This document shows positions 1 through 12,992 of a stretch of 64,000 bases of DNA, in pieces. The translations under genes and the position numbers were made by a program. The notes beneath the pieces were generated by a model, which did no database searches, was not told the DNA's origin, and was given only the letters and a program-made list of their open reading frames with translations. The stretch is from Siphonodentalium dalli. Its lineage: Eukaryota; Mollusca; Scaphopoda; Gadilida; Siphonodentaliidae. The DNA is taken from NCBI GenBank assembly GCA_032622095.1, contig CP136063.1, positions 14,797,814 to 14,861,813 of the forward strand, written 5' to 3'. Positions within the stretch are counted from its first letter, which is position 1. Each line of letters starts with the position of its first letter.

Positions 1-50
1 TTAAACAGAGTCTTCTAACATCAAACTGTATACTTATATAACCCAATACC
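1..50 (+). repeat. Reference long monomer (50 bp)
   Basis: This is the first complete long-form monomer. It carries the TAAC block at 16-19, A at the A/G site, and the ending TACC. On the + strand the long form has TAA stops in all three frames (offsets 2, 16 and 39), so any long monomer closes every forward frame. The start at TTAAAC is a convention of this annotation, and the window happens to begin in that phase. Confidence 0.97.
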
Positions 51-96
51 TTAAACAGAGTCTTCATCAAACTGTATACTTATATAACCCAATCCA
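51..96 (+). repeat. Reference short monomer (46 bp)
   Basis: This is the first complete short-form monomer. It lacks TAAC, so TCTTC joins ATCAA directly, and it ends in TCCA. The next two monomers (97-142 and 143-188) are also short but carry G at the A/G site, and 189-238 is long again. The opening 240 bases therefore show the main polymorphisms of the family. Confidence 0.97.
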
Positions 97-238
97 TTAA
101 ACAGAGTCTTCATCAAGCTGTATACTTATATAACCCAATCCATTAAACAGAGTCTTCATCAAGCTGTATACTTATATAACCCAATCCCTTAAACAGAGTC
201 TTCTAACATCAAACTGTATACTTATATAACCCAATACC

Positions 239-1258
239 TTAAACAGAGTCTTCATCAAACTGTATACTTATATAACCCAATCCATTAAACAGAGTCTTCA
301 TCAAGCTGTATACTTATATAACCCAATCCCTTAAACAGAGTCTTCATCAAACTGTATACTTATATAACCCAATCCCTTAAACAGAGTCTTCATCAAACTG
401 TATACTTATATAACCCAATCCATTAAACAGAGTCTTCATCAAGCTGTATACTTATATAACCCAATCCATTAAACAGAGTCTTCATCAAACTGTATACTTA
501 TATAACCCAATCCCTTAAACAGAGTCTTCATCAAACTGTATACTTATATAACCCAACCCCTTAAACAGAGTCTTCATCAAACTGTATACTTATATAACCC
601 AATCCCTTAAACAGAGTCTTCATCAAGCTGTATACTTATATAACCCAATCCCTTAAACAGAGTCTTCATCAAGCTGTATACTTATATAACCCAATCCCTT
701 AAACAGAGTCTTCTAACATCAAACTGTATACTTATATAACCCAATACCTTAAACAGAGTCTTCATCAAACTGTATACTTATATAACCCAACCCCTTAAAC
801 AGAGTCTTCATCAAGCTGTATACTTATATAACCCAATCCCTTAAACAGAGTCTTCTAACATCAAACTGTATACTTATATAACCCAACCCCTTAAACAGAG
901 TCTTCATCAAACTGTATACTTATATAACCCAACCCCTTAAACAGAGTCTTCATCAAACTGTATACTTATATAACCCAATACCTTAAACAGAGTCTTCATC
1001 AAACTGTATACTTATATAACCCAATACCTTAAACAGAGTCTTCATCAAACTGTATACTTATATAACCCAATCCATTAAACAGAGTCTTCATCAAACTGTA
1101 TACTTATATAACCCAATCCATTAAACAGAGTCTTCATCAAACTGTATACTTATATAACCCAATACCTTAAACAGAGTCTTCATCAAACTGTATACTTATA
1201 TAACCCAATCCATTAAACAGAGTCTTCATCAAGCTGTATACTTATATAACCCAATCCA
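239..1258 (+). repeat. ~1.02-kb block, copy 1 (partner 11,837-12,856)
   Basis: This run of 22 monomers has the same order of lengths, A/G states and endings as 11,837-12,856, at a constant offset of 11,598 bp. For example, the long-monomer starts at 699 and 841 match 12,297 and 12,439. The order fails at both sides: the preceding monomer is long here (189) but short there, and the monomer at 1,213 ends TCCA here but TCCC there. The only difference I noticed inside is a private G-to-T in the partner near 12,260. Confidence 0.8.
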
Positions 1259-2516
1259 TTAAACAGAGTCTTCATCAAGCTGTATACTTATATAACCCAA
1301 TCCCTTAAACAGAGTCTTCTAACATCAAACTGTATACTTATATAACCCAATCCCTTAAACAGAGTCTTCTAACATCAAGCTGTATACTTATATAACCCAA
1401 TCCCTTAAACAGAGTCTTCTAACATCAAACTGTATACTTATATAACCCAACCCCTTAAACAGAGTCTTCATCAAACTGTATACTTATATAACCCAACCCC
1501 TTAAACAGAGTCTTCATCAACTGTATACTTATATAACCCAATCCCTTAAACAGAGTCTTCTAACATCAAGCTGTATACTTATATAACCCAATCCCTTAAA
1601 CAGAGTCTTCATCAAACTGTATACTTATATAACCCAATCCCTTAAACAGAGTCTTCTAACATCAAGCTGTATACTTATATAACCCAATCCATTAAACAGA
1701 GTCTTCATCAAACTGTATACTTATATAACCCAACCCCTTAAACAGAGTCTTCATCAAACTGTATACTTATATAACCCAATCCCTTAAACAGAGTCTTCTA
1801 ACATCAAGCTGTATACTTATATAACCCAATCCCTTAAACAGGGTCTTCTAACATCAAACTGTATACTTATATAACCCAATCCCTTAAACAGAGTCTTCTA
1901 ACATCAAGCTGTATACTTATATAATCCAATCCCTTAAACAGAGTCTTCTAACATCAAACTGTATACTTATATAACCCAATCCCTTAAACAGAGTCTTCTA
2001 ACATCAAACTGTATACTTATATAACCCAACCCCTTAAACAGAGTCTTCATCAAACTGTATACTTATATAACCCAATCCCTTAAACAGAGTCTTCTAACAT
2101 CAAACTGTATACTTATATAACCCAACCCCTTAAACAGAGTCTTCATCAAACTGTATACTTATATAACCCAATCCCTTAAACAGGGTCTTCTAACATCAAA
2201 CTGTATACTTATATAACCCAATCCCTTAAACAGAGTCTTCTAACATCAACTGTATACTTATATAACCCAACCCCTTAAACAGAGTCTTCATCAAACTGTA
2301 TACTTATATAACCCAATCCCTTAAACAGAGTCTTCTAACATCAAACTGTATACTTATATAACCCAACCCCTTAAACAGAGTCTTCTAACATCAAACTGTA
2401 TACTTATATAACCCAACCCCTTAAACAGAGTCTTCATCAAACTGTATACTTATATAACCCAATCCCTTAAACAGGGTCTTCTAACATCAAACTGTATACT
2501 TATATAACCCAATCCC

Positions 2517-2966
2517 TTAAACAGAGTCTTCTAACATCAAGCTGTATACTTATATAATCCAATCCCTTAAACAGAGTCTTCTAACATCAAACTGTATACT
2601 TATATAACCCAATCCCTTAAACAGAGTCTTCTAACATCAAACTGTATACTTATATAACCCAATCCCTTAAACAGAGTCTTCTAACATCAAGCTGTATACT
2701 TATATAATCCAATCCCTTAAACAGAGTCTTCTAACATCAAACCGTATACTTATATAACCCAATCCCTTAAACAGAGTCTTCTAACATCAAACTGTATACT
2801 TATATAACCCAATCCCTTAAACAGAGTCTTCTAACATCAAGCTGTATACTTATATAATCCAATCCCTTAAACAGAGTCTTCTAACATCAAACTGTATACT
2901 TATATAACCCAATCCCTTAAACAGAGTCTTCTAACATCAAACTGTATACTTATATAACCCAATCCC
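2517..2966 (+). repeat. 150-bp three-monomer higher-order repeat, 3 copies
   Basis: Three consecutive 150-bp units (2,517-2,666, 2,667-2,816, 2,817-2,966), each made of three 50-bp monomers. The first has G at the A/G site and ATAATCC; the second and third have A and ATAACCC. The ATAAT marker sits at 2,554, 2,704 and 2,854. A private ACCGTATAC variant at 2,741 marks the second copy. The following monomer at 2,967 is short and ends the run. Confidence 0.93.
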
Positions 2967-4652
2967 TTAAACAGAGTCTTCATCAAGCTGTATACTTATA
3001 TAACCCAATCCATTAAACAGAGTCTTCTAACATCAAACTGTATACTTATATAACCCAATCCCTTAAACAGAGTCTTCATCAAACTGTATACTTATATAAC
3101 CCAATCCCTTAAACAGAGTCTTCATCAAACTGTATACTTATATAACCCAACCCCTTAAACAGAGTCTTCTAACATCAAACTGTATACTTATATAACCCAA
3201 TCCCTTAAACAGAGTCTTCTAACATCAAACTGTATACTTATATAACCCAATCCCTTAAACAGAGTCTTCTAACATCAAACTGTATACTTATATAACCCAA
3301 TCCATTAAACAGAGTCTTCTAACATCAAACTGTATACTTATATAACCCAATCCCTTAAACAGAGTCTTCATCAAGCTGTATACTTATATAACCCAATCCA
3401 TTAAACAGAGTCTTCTAACATCAAACTGTATACTTATATAACCCAATCCCTTAAACAGAGTCTTCATCAAACTGTATACTTATATAACCCAATCCCTTAA
3501 ACAGAGTCTTCATCAAACTGTATACTTATATAACCCAATCCCTTAAACAGAGTCTTCTAACATCAAGCTGTATACTTATATAACCCAATCCCTTAAACAG
3601 AGTCTTCTAACATCAAACTGTATACTTATATAACCCAATCCATTAAACAGAGTCTTCTAACATCAAGCTGTATACTTATATAACCCAATCCCTTAAACAG
3701 AGTCTTCTAACATCAAGCTGTATACTTATATAACCCAATCCATTAAACAGAGTCTTCTAACATCAAGCTGTATACTTATATAACCCAATCCCTTAAACAG
3801 AGTCTTCATCAAGCTGTATACTTATATAACCCAATCCATTAAACAGAGTCTTCTAACATCAAACTGTATACTTATATAACCCAATCCCTTAAACAGAGTC
3901 TTCATCAAACTGTATACTTATATAAACCAATCCCTTAAACAGAGTCTTCATCAAGCTGTATACTTATATAACCCAATCCCTTAAACAGAGTCTTCATCAA
4001 ACTGTATACTTATATAACCCAATCCCTTAAACAGAGTCTTCTAACATCAAACTGTATACTTATATAACCCAACCCCTTAAACAGAGTCTTCTAACATCAA
4101 ACTGTATACTTATATAACCCAACCCCTTAAACAGAGTCTTCATCAAACTGTATACTTATATAACCCAATCCCTTAAACAGAGTCTTCATCAAACTGTATA
4201 CTTATATAACCCAATCCCTTAAACAGAGTCTTCTAACATCAAACTGTATACTTATATAACCCAATCCCTTAAACAGAGTCTTCATCAAACTGTATACTTA
4301 TATAACCCAATCCCTTAAACAGAGTCTTCTAACATCAAACTGTATACTTATATAAACCAATCCCTTAAACAGAGTCTTCATCAAGCTGTATACTTATATA
4401 ACCCAATCCCTTAAACAGAGTCTTCATCAAACTGTATACTTATATAACCCAATCCCTTAAACAGAGTCTTCTAACATCAAACTGTATACTTATATAACCC
4501 AACCCCTTAAACAGAGTCTTCTAACATCAAACTGTATACTTATATAACCCAACCCCTTAAACAGAGTCTTCATCAAACTGTATACTTATATAACCCAATC
4601 CCTTAAACAGGGTCTTCTAACATCAAACTGTATACTTATATAACCCAATCCC

Positions 4653-4948
4653 TTAAACAGAGTCTTCTAACATCAAGCTGTATACTTATATAATCCAATC
4701 CCTTAAACAGAGTCTTCTAACATCAAACTGTATACTTATATAACCCAATCCCTTAAACAGAGTCTTCTAACATCAAACTGTATACTTATATAACCCAATC
4801 CCTTAAACAGAGTCTTCTAACATCAAGCTGTATACTTATATAATCCAATCCCTTAAACAGAGTCTTCATCAAACTGTATACTTATATAACCCAATCCCTT
4901 AAACAGAGTCTTCTAACATCAAACTGTATACTTATATAACCCAATCCC
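4653..4948 (+). repeat. 150-bp higher-order repeat, second locus (2 copies)
   Basis: The same G/TAATCC-led three-monomer unit as at 2,517-2,966, with markers at 4,690 and 4,840. Only two copies are present, and in the second the middle monomer is short, giving 146 bp. Flanking monomers match those around 2,470 and 2,967, so this is a duplicate locus that differs by one higher-order unit. Confidence 0.85.
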
Positions 4949-5140
4949 TTAAACAGAGTCTTCATCAAGCTGTATACTTATATAACCCAATCCATTAAAC
5001 AGAGTCTTCTAACATCAAACTGTATACTTATATAACCCAATCCCTTAAACAGAGTCTTCATCAAACTGTATACTTATATAACCCAATCCCTTAAACAGAG
5101 TCTTCATCAAACTGTATACTTATATAACCCAACCCCTTAA

Positions 5141-6850
5141 ACAGAGTCTTCTAACATCAAACTGTATACTTATATAACCCAATACCTTAAACAGAGTCTT
5201 CTAACATCAAACTGTATACTTATATAACCCAACCCCTTAAACAGAGTCTTCATCAAACTGTATACTTATATAACCCAATCCCTTAAACAGAGTCTTCTAA
5301 CATCAAACTGTATACTTATATAACCCAACCCCTTAAACAGAGTCTTCATCAAACTGTATACTTATATAACCCAATCCCTTAAACAGAGTCTTCTAACATC
5401 AAACTGTATACTTATATAACCCAATCCATTAAACAGAGTCTTCTAACATCAAACTGTATACTTATATAACCCAATCCCTTAAACAGAGTCTTCATCAAGC
5501 TGTATACTTATATAACCCAATCCATTAAACAGAGTCTTCTAACATCAAACTGTATACTTATATAACCCAATCCATTAAACAGAGTCTTCTAACATCAAAC
5601 TGTATACTTATATAACCCAATCCCTTAAACAGAGTCTTCATCAAGCTGTATACTTATATAACCCAATCCCTTAAACAGAGTCTTCTAACATCAAACTGTA
5701 TACTTATATAACCCAATCCCTTAAACAGAGTCTTCATCAAGCTGTATACTTATATAACCCAATCCCTTAAACAGAGTCTTCTAACATCAAGCTGTATACT
5801 TATATAACCCAATCCCTTAAACAGAGTCTTCTAACATCAAGCTGTATACTTATATAACCCAATCCCTTAAACAGAGTCTTCATCAAACTGTATACTTATA
5901 TAAACCAATCCCTTAAACAGAGTCTTCATCAAGCTGTATACTTATATAACCCAATCCCTTAAACAGAGTCTTCATCAAGCTGTATACTTATATAACCCAA
6001 TCCCTTAAACAGAGTCTTCTAACATCAAACTGTATACTTATATAACCCAATCCCTTAAACAGAGTCTTCATCAAACTGTATACTTATATAAACCAATCCC
6101 TTAAACAGAGTCTTCATCAAGCTGTATACTTATATAACCCAATCCATTAAACAGAGTCTTCATCAAGCTGTATACTTATATAACCCAATCCCTTAAACAG
6201 AGTCTTCTAACATCAAGCTGTATACTTATATAACCCAATCCATTAAACAGAGTCTTCATCAAGCTGTATACTTATATAACCCAATCCCTTAAACAGAGTC
6301 TTCATCAAACTGTATACTTATATAACCCAATCCCTTAAACAGAGTCTTCTAACATCAAGCTGTATACTTATATAACCCAATCCCTTAAACAGAGTCTTCT
6401 AACATCAAACTGTATACTTATATAACCCAATCCCTTAAACAGAGTCTTCATCAAACTGTATACTTATATAAACCAATCCCTTAAACAGAGTCTTCATCAA
6501 GCTGTATACTTATATAACCCAATCCATTAAACAGAGTCTTCTAACATCAAACTGTATACTTATATAACCCAATCCCTTAAACAGAGTCTTCATCAAGCTG
6601 TATACTTATATAACCCAATCCATTAAACAGAGTCTTCTAACATCAAGCTGTATACTTATATAACCCAATCCCTTAAACAGAGTCTTCTAACATCAAACTG
6701 TATACTTATATAACCCAATCCCTTAAACAGAGTCTTCATCAAGCTGTATACTTATATAACCCAATCCCTTAAACAGAGTCTTCATCAAACTGTATACTTA
6801 TATAAACCAATCCCTTAAACAGAGTCTTCATCAAGCTGTATACTTATATA
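5141..6850 (+). repeat. Mixed domain with ATAAACC variants
   Basis: Short and long monomers alternate irregularly, with TCCC and TCCA endings. A substitution changing ATAACCC to ATAAACC recurs near 5,901, 6,091, 6,471 and 6,801, and also near 3,921 and 4,351 upstream. It is usually on a short A-monomer followed by a short G-monomer. That repeated pair indicates copying of a several-monomer block. Confidence 0.75.
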
Positions 6851-8115
6851 ACCCAATCCCTTAAACAGAGTCTTCATCAAACTGTATACTTATATAACCC
6901 AATCCCTTAAACAGTGTCTTCTAACATCAAACTGTATACTTATATAACCCAATCCCTTAAACAGAGTCTTCTAACATCAAACTGTATACTTATATAACCC
7001 AACCCCTTAAACAGAGTCTTCTAACATCAAACTGTATACTTATATAACCCAATCCCTTAAACAGAGTCTTCATCAAACTGTATACTTATATAACCCAATC
7101 CCTTAAACAGGGTCTTCTAACATCAAGCTGTATACTTATATAACCCAATCCCTTAAACAGAGTCTTCATCAAACTGTATACTTATATAACCCAATCCCTT
7201 AAACAGAGTCTTCTAACATCAAACTGTATACTTATATAACCCAATCCCTTAAACAGAGTCTTCTAACATCAAGCTGTATACTTATATAACCCAATCCCTT
7301 AAACAGAGTCTTCTAACATCAAACTGTATACTTATATAACCCAATCCCTTAAACAGAGTCTTCATCAAACTGTATACTTATATAACCCAATCCCTTAAAC
7401 AGTGTCTTCTAACATCAAACTGTATACTTATATAACCCAATCCCTTAAACAGAGTCTTCATCAAACTGTATACTTATATAACCCAACCCCTTAAACAGTG
7501 TCTTCTAACATCAAGCTGTATACTTATATAACCCAATCCCTTAAACAGAGTCTTCATCAAACTGTATACTTATATAACCCAATCCCTTAAACAGTGTCTT
7601 CTAACATCAAACTGTATACTTATATAACCCAATCCCTTAAACAGAGTCTTCTAACATCAAACTGTATACTTATATAACCCAACCCCTTAAACAGAGTCTT
7701 CTAACATCAAACTGTATACTTATATAACCCAATCCCTTAAACAGAGTCTTCATCAAACTGTATACTTATATAACCCAATCCCTTAAACAGGGTCTTCTAA
7801 CATCAAGCTGTATACTTATATAACCCAATCCCTTAAACAGAGTCTTCATCAAACTGTATACTTATATAACCCAATCCCTTAAACAGAGTCTTCTAACATC
7901 AAACTGTATACTTATATAACCCAATCCCTTAAACAGAGTCTTCTAACATCAAGCTGTATACTTATATAACCCAATCCCTTAAACAGAGTCTTCTAACATC
8001 AAACTGTATACTTATATAACCCAATCCCTTAAACAGAGTCTTCATCAAACTGTATACTTATATAACCCAATCCCTTAAACAGGGTCTTCTAACATCAAGC
8101 TGTATACTTATATAA
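6851..8115 (+). repeat. Offset duplication, 680 bp, CAGTG/CAGGG markers
   Basis: About 585 bp at 6,851-7,435 recurs at 7,531-8,115 with a 680-bp offset (14 monomers, 9 long). Markers that correspond are CAGTGTC at 6,912 and 7,592, and CAGGGTC at 7,108 and 7,788. At 7,400 the first copy has CAGTG where the second has CAGGG at 8,080; both are non-consensus. Another CAGTG lies at 7,496 between the copies. Confidence 0.85.
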
Positions 8116-8992
8116 CCCAATCCCTTAAACAGAGTCTTCTAACATCAAGCTGTATACTTATATAACCCAATCCCTTAAACAGAGTCTTCATCAAACTGTA
8201 TACTTATATAACCCAATCCCTTAAACAGGGTCTTCTAACATCAAGCTGTATACTTATATAACCCAATTCCTTAAACAGAGTCTTCATCAAACTGTATACT
8301 TATATAAACCAACCCCTTAAACAGAGTCTTCATCAAACTGTATACTTATATAACCCAACCCCTTAAACAGAGTCTTCATCAAACTGTATACTTATATAAC
8401 CCAATCCCTTAAACAGAGTCTTCTAACATCAAGCTGTATACTTATATAACCCAATCCCTTAAACAGAGTCTTCATCAAACTGTATACTTATATAACCCAA
8501 TCCCTTAAACAGAGTCTTCTAACATCAAGCTGTATACTTATATAACCCAATCCCTTAAACAGAGTCTTCTAACATCAAGCTGTATACTTATATAACCCAA
8601 TACCTTAAACAGAGTCTTCTAACATCAAGCTGTATACTTATATAACCCAATCCCTTAAACAGAGTATTCATCAAACTGTATACTTATATAACCCAATCCC
8701 TTAAACAGGGTCTTCTAACATCAAGCTGTATACTTATATAACCCAACCCCTTAAACAGAGTCTTCATCAAACTGTATACTTATATAACCCAATCCCTTAA
8801 ACAGAGTCTTCATCAAACTGTATACTTATATAACCCAATCCCTTAAACAGAGTCTTCTAACATCAAACTGTATACTTATATAACCCAACCCCTTAAACAG
8901 AGTCTTCTAACATCAAGCTGTATACTTATATAACCCAATCCCTTAAACAGAGTCTTCTAACATCAAGCTGTATACTTATATAACCCAATCCA
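8116..8992 (+). repeat. Mixed satellite stretch
   Basis: Ordinary mixed short and long monomers with TCCC and CCCC endings. CAGGGTC recurs at about 8,226 and 8,706, a TTCC ending occurs near 8,267, an ATAAACC variant near 8,301 and a private GAGTATTC near 8,665. I found no clear multi-copy higher-order unit here. Confidence 0.7.
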
Positions 8993-9380
8993 TTAAACAG
9001 AGTCTTCATCAAACTGTATACTTATATAACCCAATCCCTTAAACAGAGTCTTCTAACATCAAACTGTATACTTATATAACCCAACCCCTTAAACAGAGTC
9101 TTCTAACATCAAGCTGTATACTTATATAACCCAATCCATTAAACAGAGTCTTCATCAAACTGTATACTTATATAACCCAATCCCTTAAACAGAGTCTTCT
9201 AACATCAAACTGTATACTTATATAACCCAATCCCTTAAACAGAGTCTTCTAACATCAAGCTGTATACTTATATAACCCAATCCATTAAACAGAGTCTTCA
9301 TCAAACTGTATACTTATATAACCCAATCCCTTAAACAGAGTCTTCTAACATCAAACTGTATACTTATATAACCCAATCCC
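8993..9380 (+). repeat. 146-bp three-monomer higher-order repeat
   Basis: The order short-A, long-A, long-G repeats with a 146-bp period (46+50+50), starting at 8,993, 9,139 and 9,285. The long G-monomer ends TCCA, so the CATTAAAC marker appears at 8,991, 9,137 and 9,283. The third copy stops after two monomers, at 9,380. The first copy has CCCC before its long G-monomer where the second has TCCC. Confidence 0.88.
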
Positions 9381-10114
9381 TTAAACAGAGTCTTCATCAA
9401 GCTGTATACTTATATAACCCAATCCCTTAAACAGAGTCTTCATCAAACTGTATACTTATATAACCCAATCCCTTAAACAGAGTCTTCTAACATCAAGCTG
9501 TATACTTATATAACCCAATCCCTTAAACAGAGTCTTCTAACATCAAACTGTATACTTATATAACCCAATCCCTTAAGCAGAGTCTTCTAACATCAAACTG
9601 TATACTTATATAACCCAATCCCTTAAACAGAGTCTTCTAACATCAAGCTGTATACTTATATAACCCAATCCCTTAAACAGAGTCTTCATCAAACTGTATA
9701 CTTATATAACCCAATCCCTTAAACAGAGTCTTCTAACATCAAGCTGTATACTTATATAACCCAATCCCTTAAACAGAGTCTTCATCAAACTGTATACTTA
9801 TATAACCCAATCCCTTAAACAGAGTCTTCTAACATCAAGCTGTATACTTATATAACCCAATCCCTTAAACAGAGTCTTCTAACATCAAGCTGTATACTTA
9901 TATAACCCAATCCCTTAAACAGAGTCTTCTAACATCAAGCTGTATACTTATATAACCCAATCCCTTAAACAGAGTCTTCTAACATCAAACTGTATACTTA
10001 TATAACCCAATCCCTTAAACAGAGTCTTCTAACATCAAACTGTATACTTATATAACCCAATCCCTTAAACAGAGTCTTCTAACATCAAACTGTATACTTA
10101 TATAACCCAATCCC
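9381..10114 (+). repeat. Long-rich TCCC stretch
   Basis: Mostly 50-bp monomers ending TCCC, alternating A and G at the A/G site, with a few short ones. The run from about 9,805 to 10,114 is all long. One private TTAAGCAG occurs near 9,576. It ends sharply where short monomers take over at 10,115. Confidence 0.75.
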
Positions 10115-12992
10115 TTAAACAGAGTCTTCATCAAACTGTATACTTATATAACCCGACCCCTTAAACAGAGTCTTCATCAAACTGTATACTTATATAACCC
10201 AACCCCTTAAACAGAGTCTTCATCAAACTGTATACTTATATAACCCAATCCATTAAACAGAGTCTTCATCAAACTGTATACTTATATAACCCAATCCCTT
10301 AAACAGAGTCTTCATCAAGCTGTATACTTATATAACCCAATCCCTTAAACAGAGTCTTCATCAAACTGTATACTTATATAACCCAATCCCTTAAACAGAG
10401 TCTTCATCAAACTGTATACTTATATAACCCAATCCATTAAACAGAGTCTTCATCAAACTGTATACTTATATAACCCAATCCCTTAAACAGAGTCTTCATC
10501 AAGCTGTATACTTATATAACCCAATCCATTAAACAGAGTCTTCATCAAGCTGTATACTTATATAACCCAATCCCTTAAACAGAGTCTTCATCAAACTGTA
10601 TACTTATATAACCCAATCCCTTAAACAGAGTCTTCATCAAACTGTATACTTATATAACCCAATCCATTAAACAGAGTCTTCTAACATCAAACTGTATACT
10701 TATATAACCCAATACCTTAAACAGAGTCTTCATCAAACTGTATACTTATATAACCCAATCCATTAAACAGAGTCTTCATCAAGCTGTATACTTATATAAC
10801 CCAATCCCTTAAACAGAGTCTTCATCAAACTGTATACTTATATAACCCAATCCCTTAAACAGAGTCTTCATCAAACTGTATACTTATATAACCCAATCCA
10901 TTAAACAGAGTCTTCATCAAGCTGTATACTTATATAACCCAATCCCTTAAACAGAGTCTTCTAACATCAAACTGTATACTTATATAACCCAATACCTTAA
11001 ACAGAGTCTTCATCAAACTGTATACTTATATAACCCAATCCATTAAACAGAGTCTTCATCAAGCTGTATACTTATATAACCCAATCCCTTAAACAGAGTC
11101 TTCATCAAACTGTATACTTATATAACCCAATCCCTTAAACAGAGTCTTCTAACATCAAACTGTATACTTATATAACCCAATCCATTAAACAGAGTCTTCA
11201 TCAAGCTGTATACTTATATAACCCAATCCATTAAACAGAGTCTTCATCAAGCTGTATACTTATATAACCCAATCCCTTAAACAGAGTCTTCTAACATCAA
11301 ACTGTATACTTATATAACCCAATACCTTAAACAGAGTCTTCATCAAACTGTATACTTATATAACCCAATCCATTAAACAGAGTCTTCATCAAGCTGTATA
11401 CTTATATAACCCAATCCCTTAAACAGAGTCTTCATCAAGCTGTATACTTATATAACCCAATCCCTTAAACAGAGTCTTCATCAAACTGTATACTTATATA
11501 ACCCAATCCATTAAACAGAGTCTTCATCAAGCTGTATACTTATATAACCCAATCCATTAAACAGAGTCTTCATCAAGCTGTATACTTATATAACCCAATC
11601 CCTTAAACAGAGTCTTCTAACATCAAACTGTATACTTATATAACCCAATACCTTAAACAGAGTCTTCATCAAACTGTATACTTATATAACACAATCCCTT
11701 AAACAGAGTCTTCATCAAACTGTATACTTATATAACCCAATCCATTAAACAGAGTCTTCATCAAGCTGTATACTTATATAACCCAATACCTTAAACAGAG
11801 TCTTCATCAAACTGTATACTTATATAACCCAATACCTTAAACAGAGTCTTCATCAAACTGTATACTTATATAACCCAATCCATTAAACAGAGTCTTCATC
11901 AAGCTGTATACTTATATAACCCAATCCCTTAAACAGAGTCTTCATCAAACTGTATACTTATATAACCCAATCCCTTAAACAGAGTCTTCATCAAACTGTA
12001 TACTTATATAACCCAATCCATTAAACAGAGTCTTCATCAAGCTGTATACTTATATAACCCAATCCATTAAACAGAGTCTTCATCAAACTGTATACTTATA
12101 TAACCCAATCCCTTAAACAGAGTCTTCATCAAACTGTATACTTATATAACCCAACCCCTTAAACAGAGTCTTCATCAAACTGTATACTTATATAACCCAA
12201 TCCCTTAAACAGAGTCTTCATCAAGCTGTATACTTATATAACCCAATCCCTTAAACAGATTCTTCATCAAGCTGTATACTTATATAACCCAATCCCTTAA
12301 ACAGAGTCTTCTAACATCAAACTGTATACTTATATAACCCAATACCTTAAACAGAGTCTTCATCAAACTGTATACTTATATAACCCAACCCCTTAAACAG
12401 AGTCTTCATCAAGCTGTATACTTATATAACCCAATCCCTTAAACAGAGTCTTCTAACATCAAACTGTATACTTATATAACCCAACCCCTTAAACAGAGTC
12501 TTCATCAAACTGTATACTTATATAACCCAACCCCTTAAACAGAGTCTTCATCAAACTGTATACTTATATAACCCAATACCTTAAACAGAGTCTTCATCAA
12601 ACTGTATACTTATATAACCCAATACCTTAAACAGAGTCTTCATCAAACTGTATACTTATATAACCCAATCCATTAAACAGAGTCTTCATCAAACTGTATA
12701 CTTATATAACCCAATCCATTAAACAGAGTCTTCATCAAACTGTATACTTATATAACCCAATACCTTAAACAGAGTCTTCATCAAACTGTATACTTATATA
12801 ACCCAATCCATTAAACAGAGTCTTCATCAAGCTGTATACTTATATAACCCAATCCCTTAAACAGAGTCTTCATCAAACTGTATACTTATATAACCCAATA
12901 CCTTAAACAGAGTCTTCATCAAACTGTATACTTATATAACCCAATCCATTAAACAGAGTCTTCATCAAACTGTATACTTATATAACCCAATC
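10115..12992 (+). repeat. Short-rich domain with 280/326-bp higher-order repeats
   Basis: 46-bp monomers predominate, with TACC, TCCA, TCCC and CCCC endings. Single long A-monomers followed by TACC punctuate the array: CTAAC at 10,681, 10,961, 11,291 and 11,617. The spacings are 280 bp (five short plus one long), then 330 and 326 bp (seven monomers). The monomers after each marker follow a shared order (TACC, A, TCCA, G, TCCC, A). A private CpG occurs at ACCCGACCCC near 10,151. Confidence 0.82.
11837..12856 (+). repeat. ~1.02-kb block, copy 2 (partner 239-1,258)
   Basis: This has the same ordered series of 22 monomers as 239-1,258 at a constant 11,598-bp offset. A private CAGATTC near 12,260 is the only internal difference noticed. 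It was copied after most of the intervening 10.6 kb existed, or the intervening DNA was inserted or amplified after a tandem duplication. Confidence 0.8.

Larger units (their letters stand above)
1..1310 (+). repeat. Short-rich domain, TACC/TCCA endings
   Basis: Mostly 46-bp monomers with scattered 50-bp ones (starting at 1, 189, 699 and 841). Endings TACC, TCCA, TCCC and CCCC are mixed, and both A and G occur at the A/G site. The monomer mix is closest to that of 10,115-12,992, not to the adjoining domain. Confidence 0.85.
1311..5140 (+). repeat. Long-rich domain with CAGGG and TAATCC variants
   Basis: 50-bp monomers predominate. Two linked variants mark the domain: a long monomer with CAGGGTC (CAG at 1,839, 2,472 and 4,608) followed 82 bp later by a long G-monomer reading ATAATCC instead of ATAACCC (1,921, 2,554 and 4,690). 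Another CAGGGTC at 2,181 lacks that partner. The order of monomers around 2,470-3,180 recurs at 4,600-5,190. Single-base deletions (CATCAACTG) occur near 1,520 and 2,249. Confidence 0.85.
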
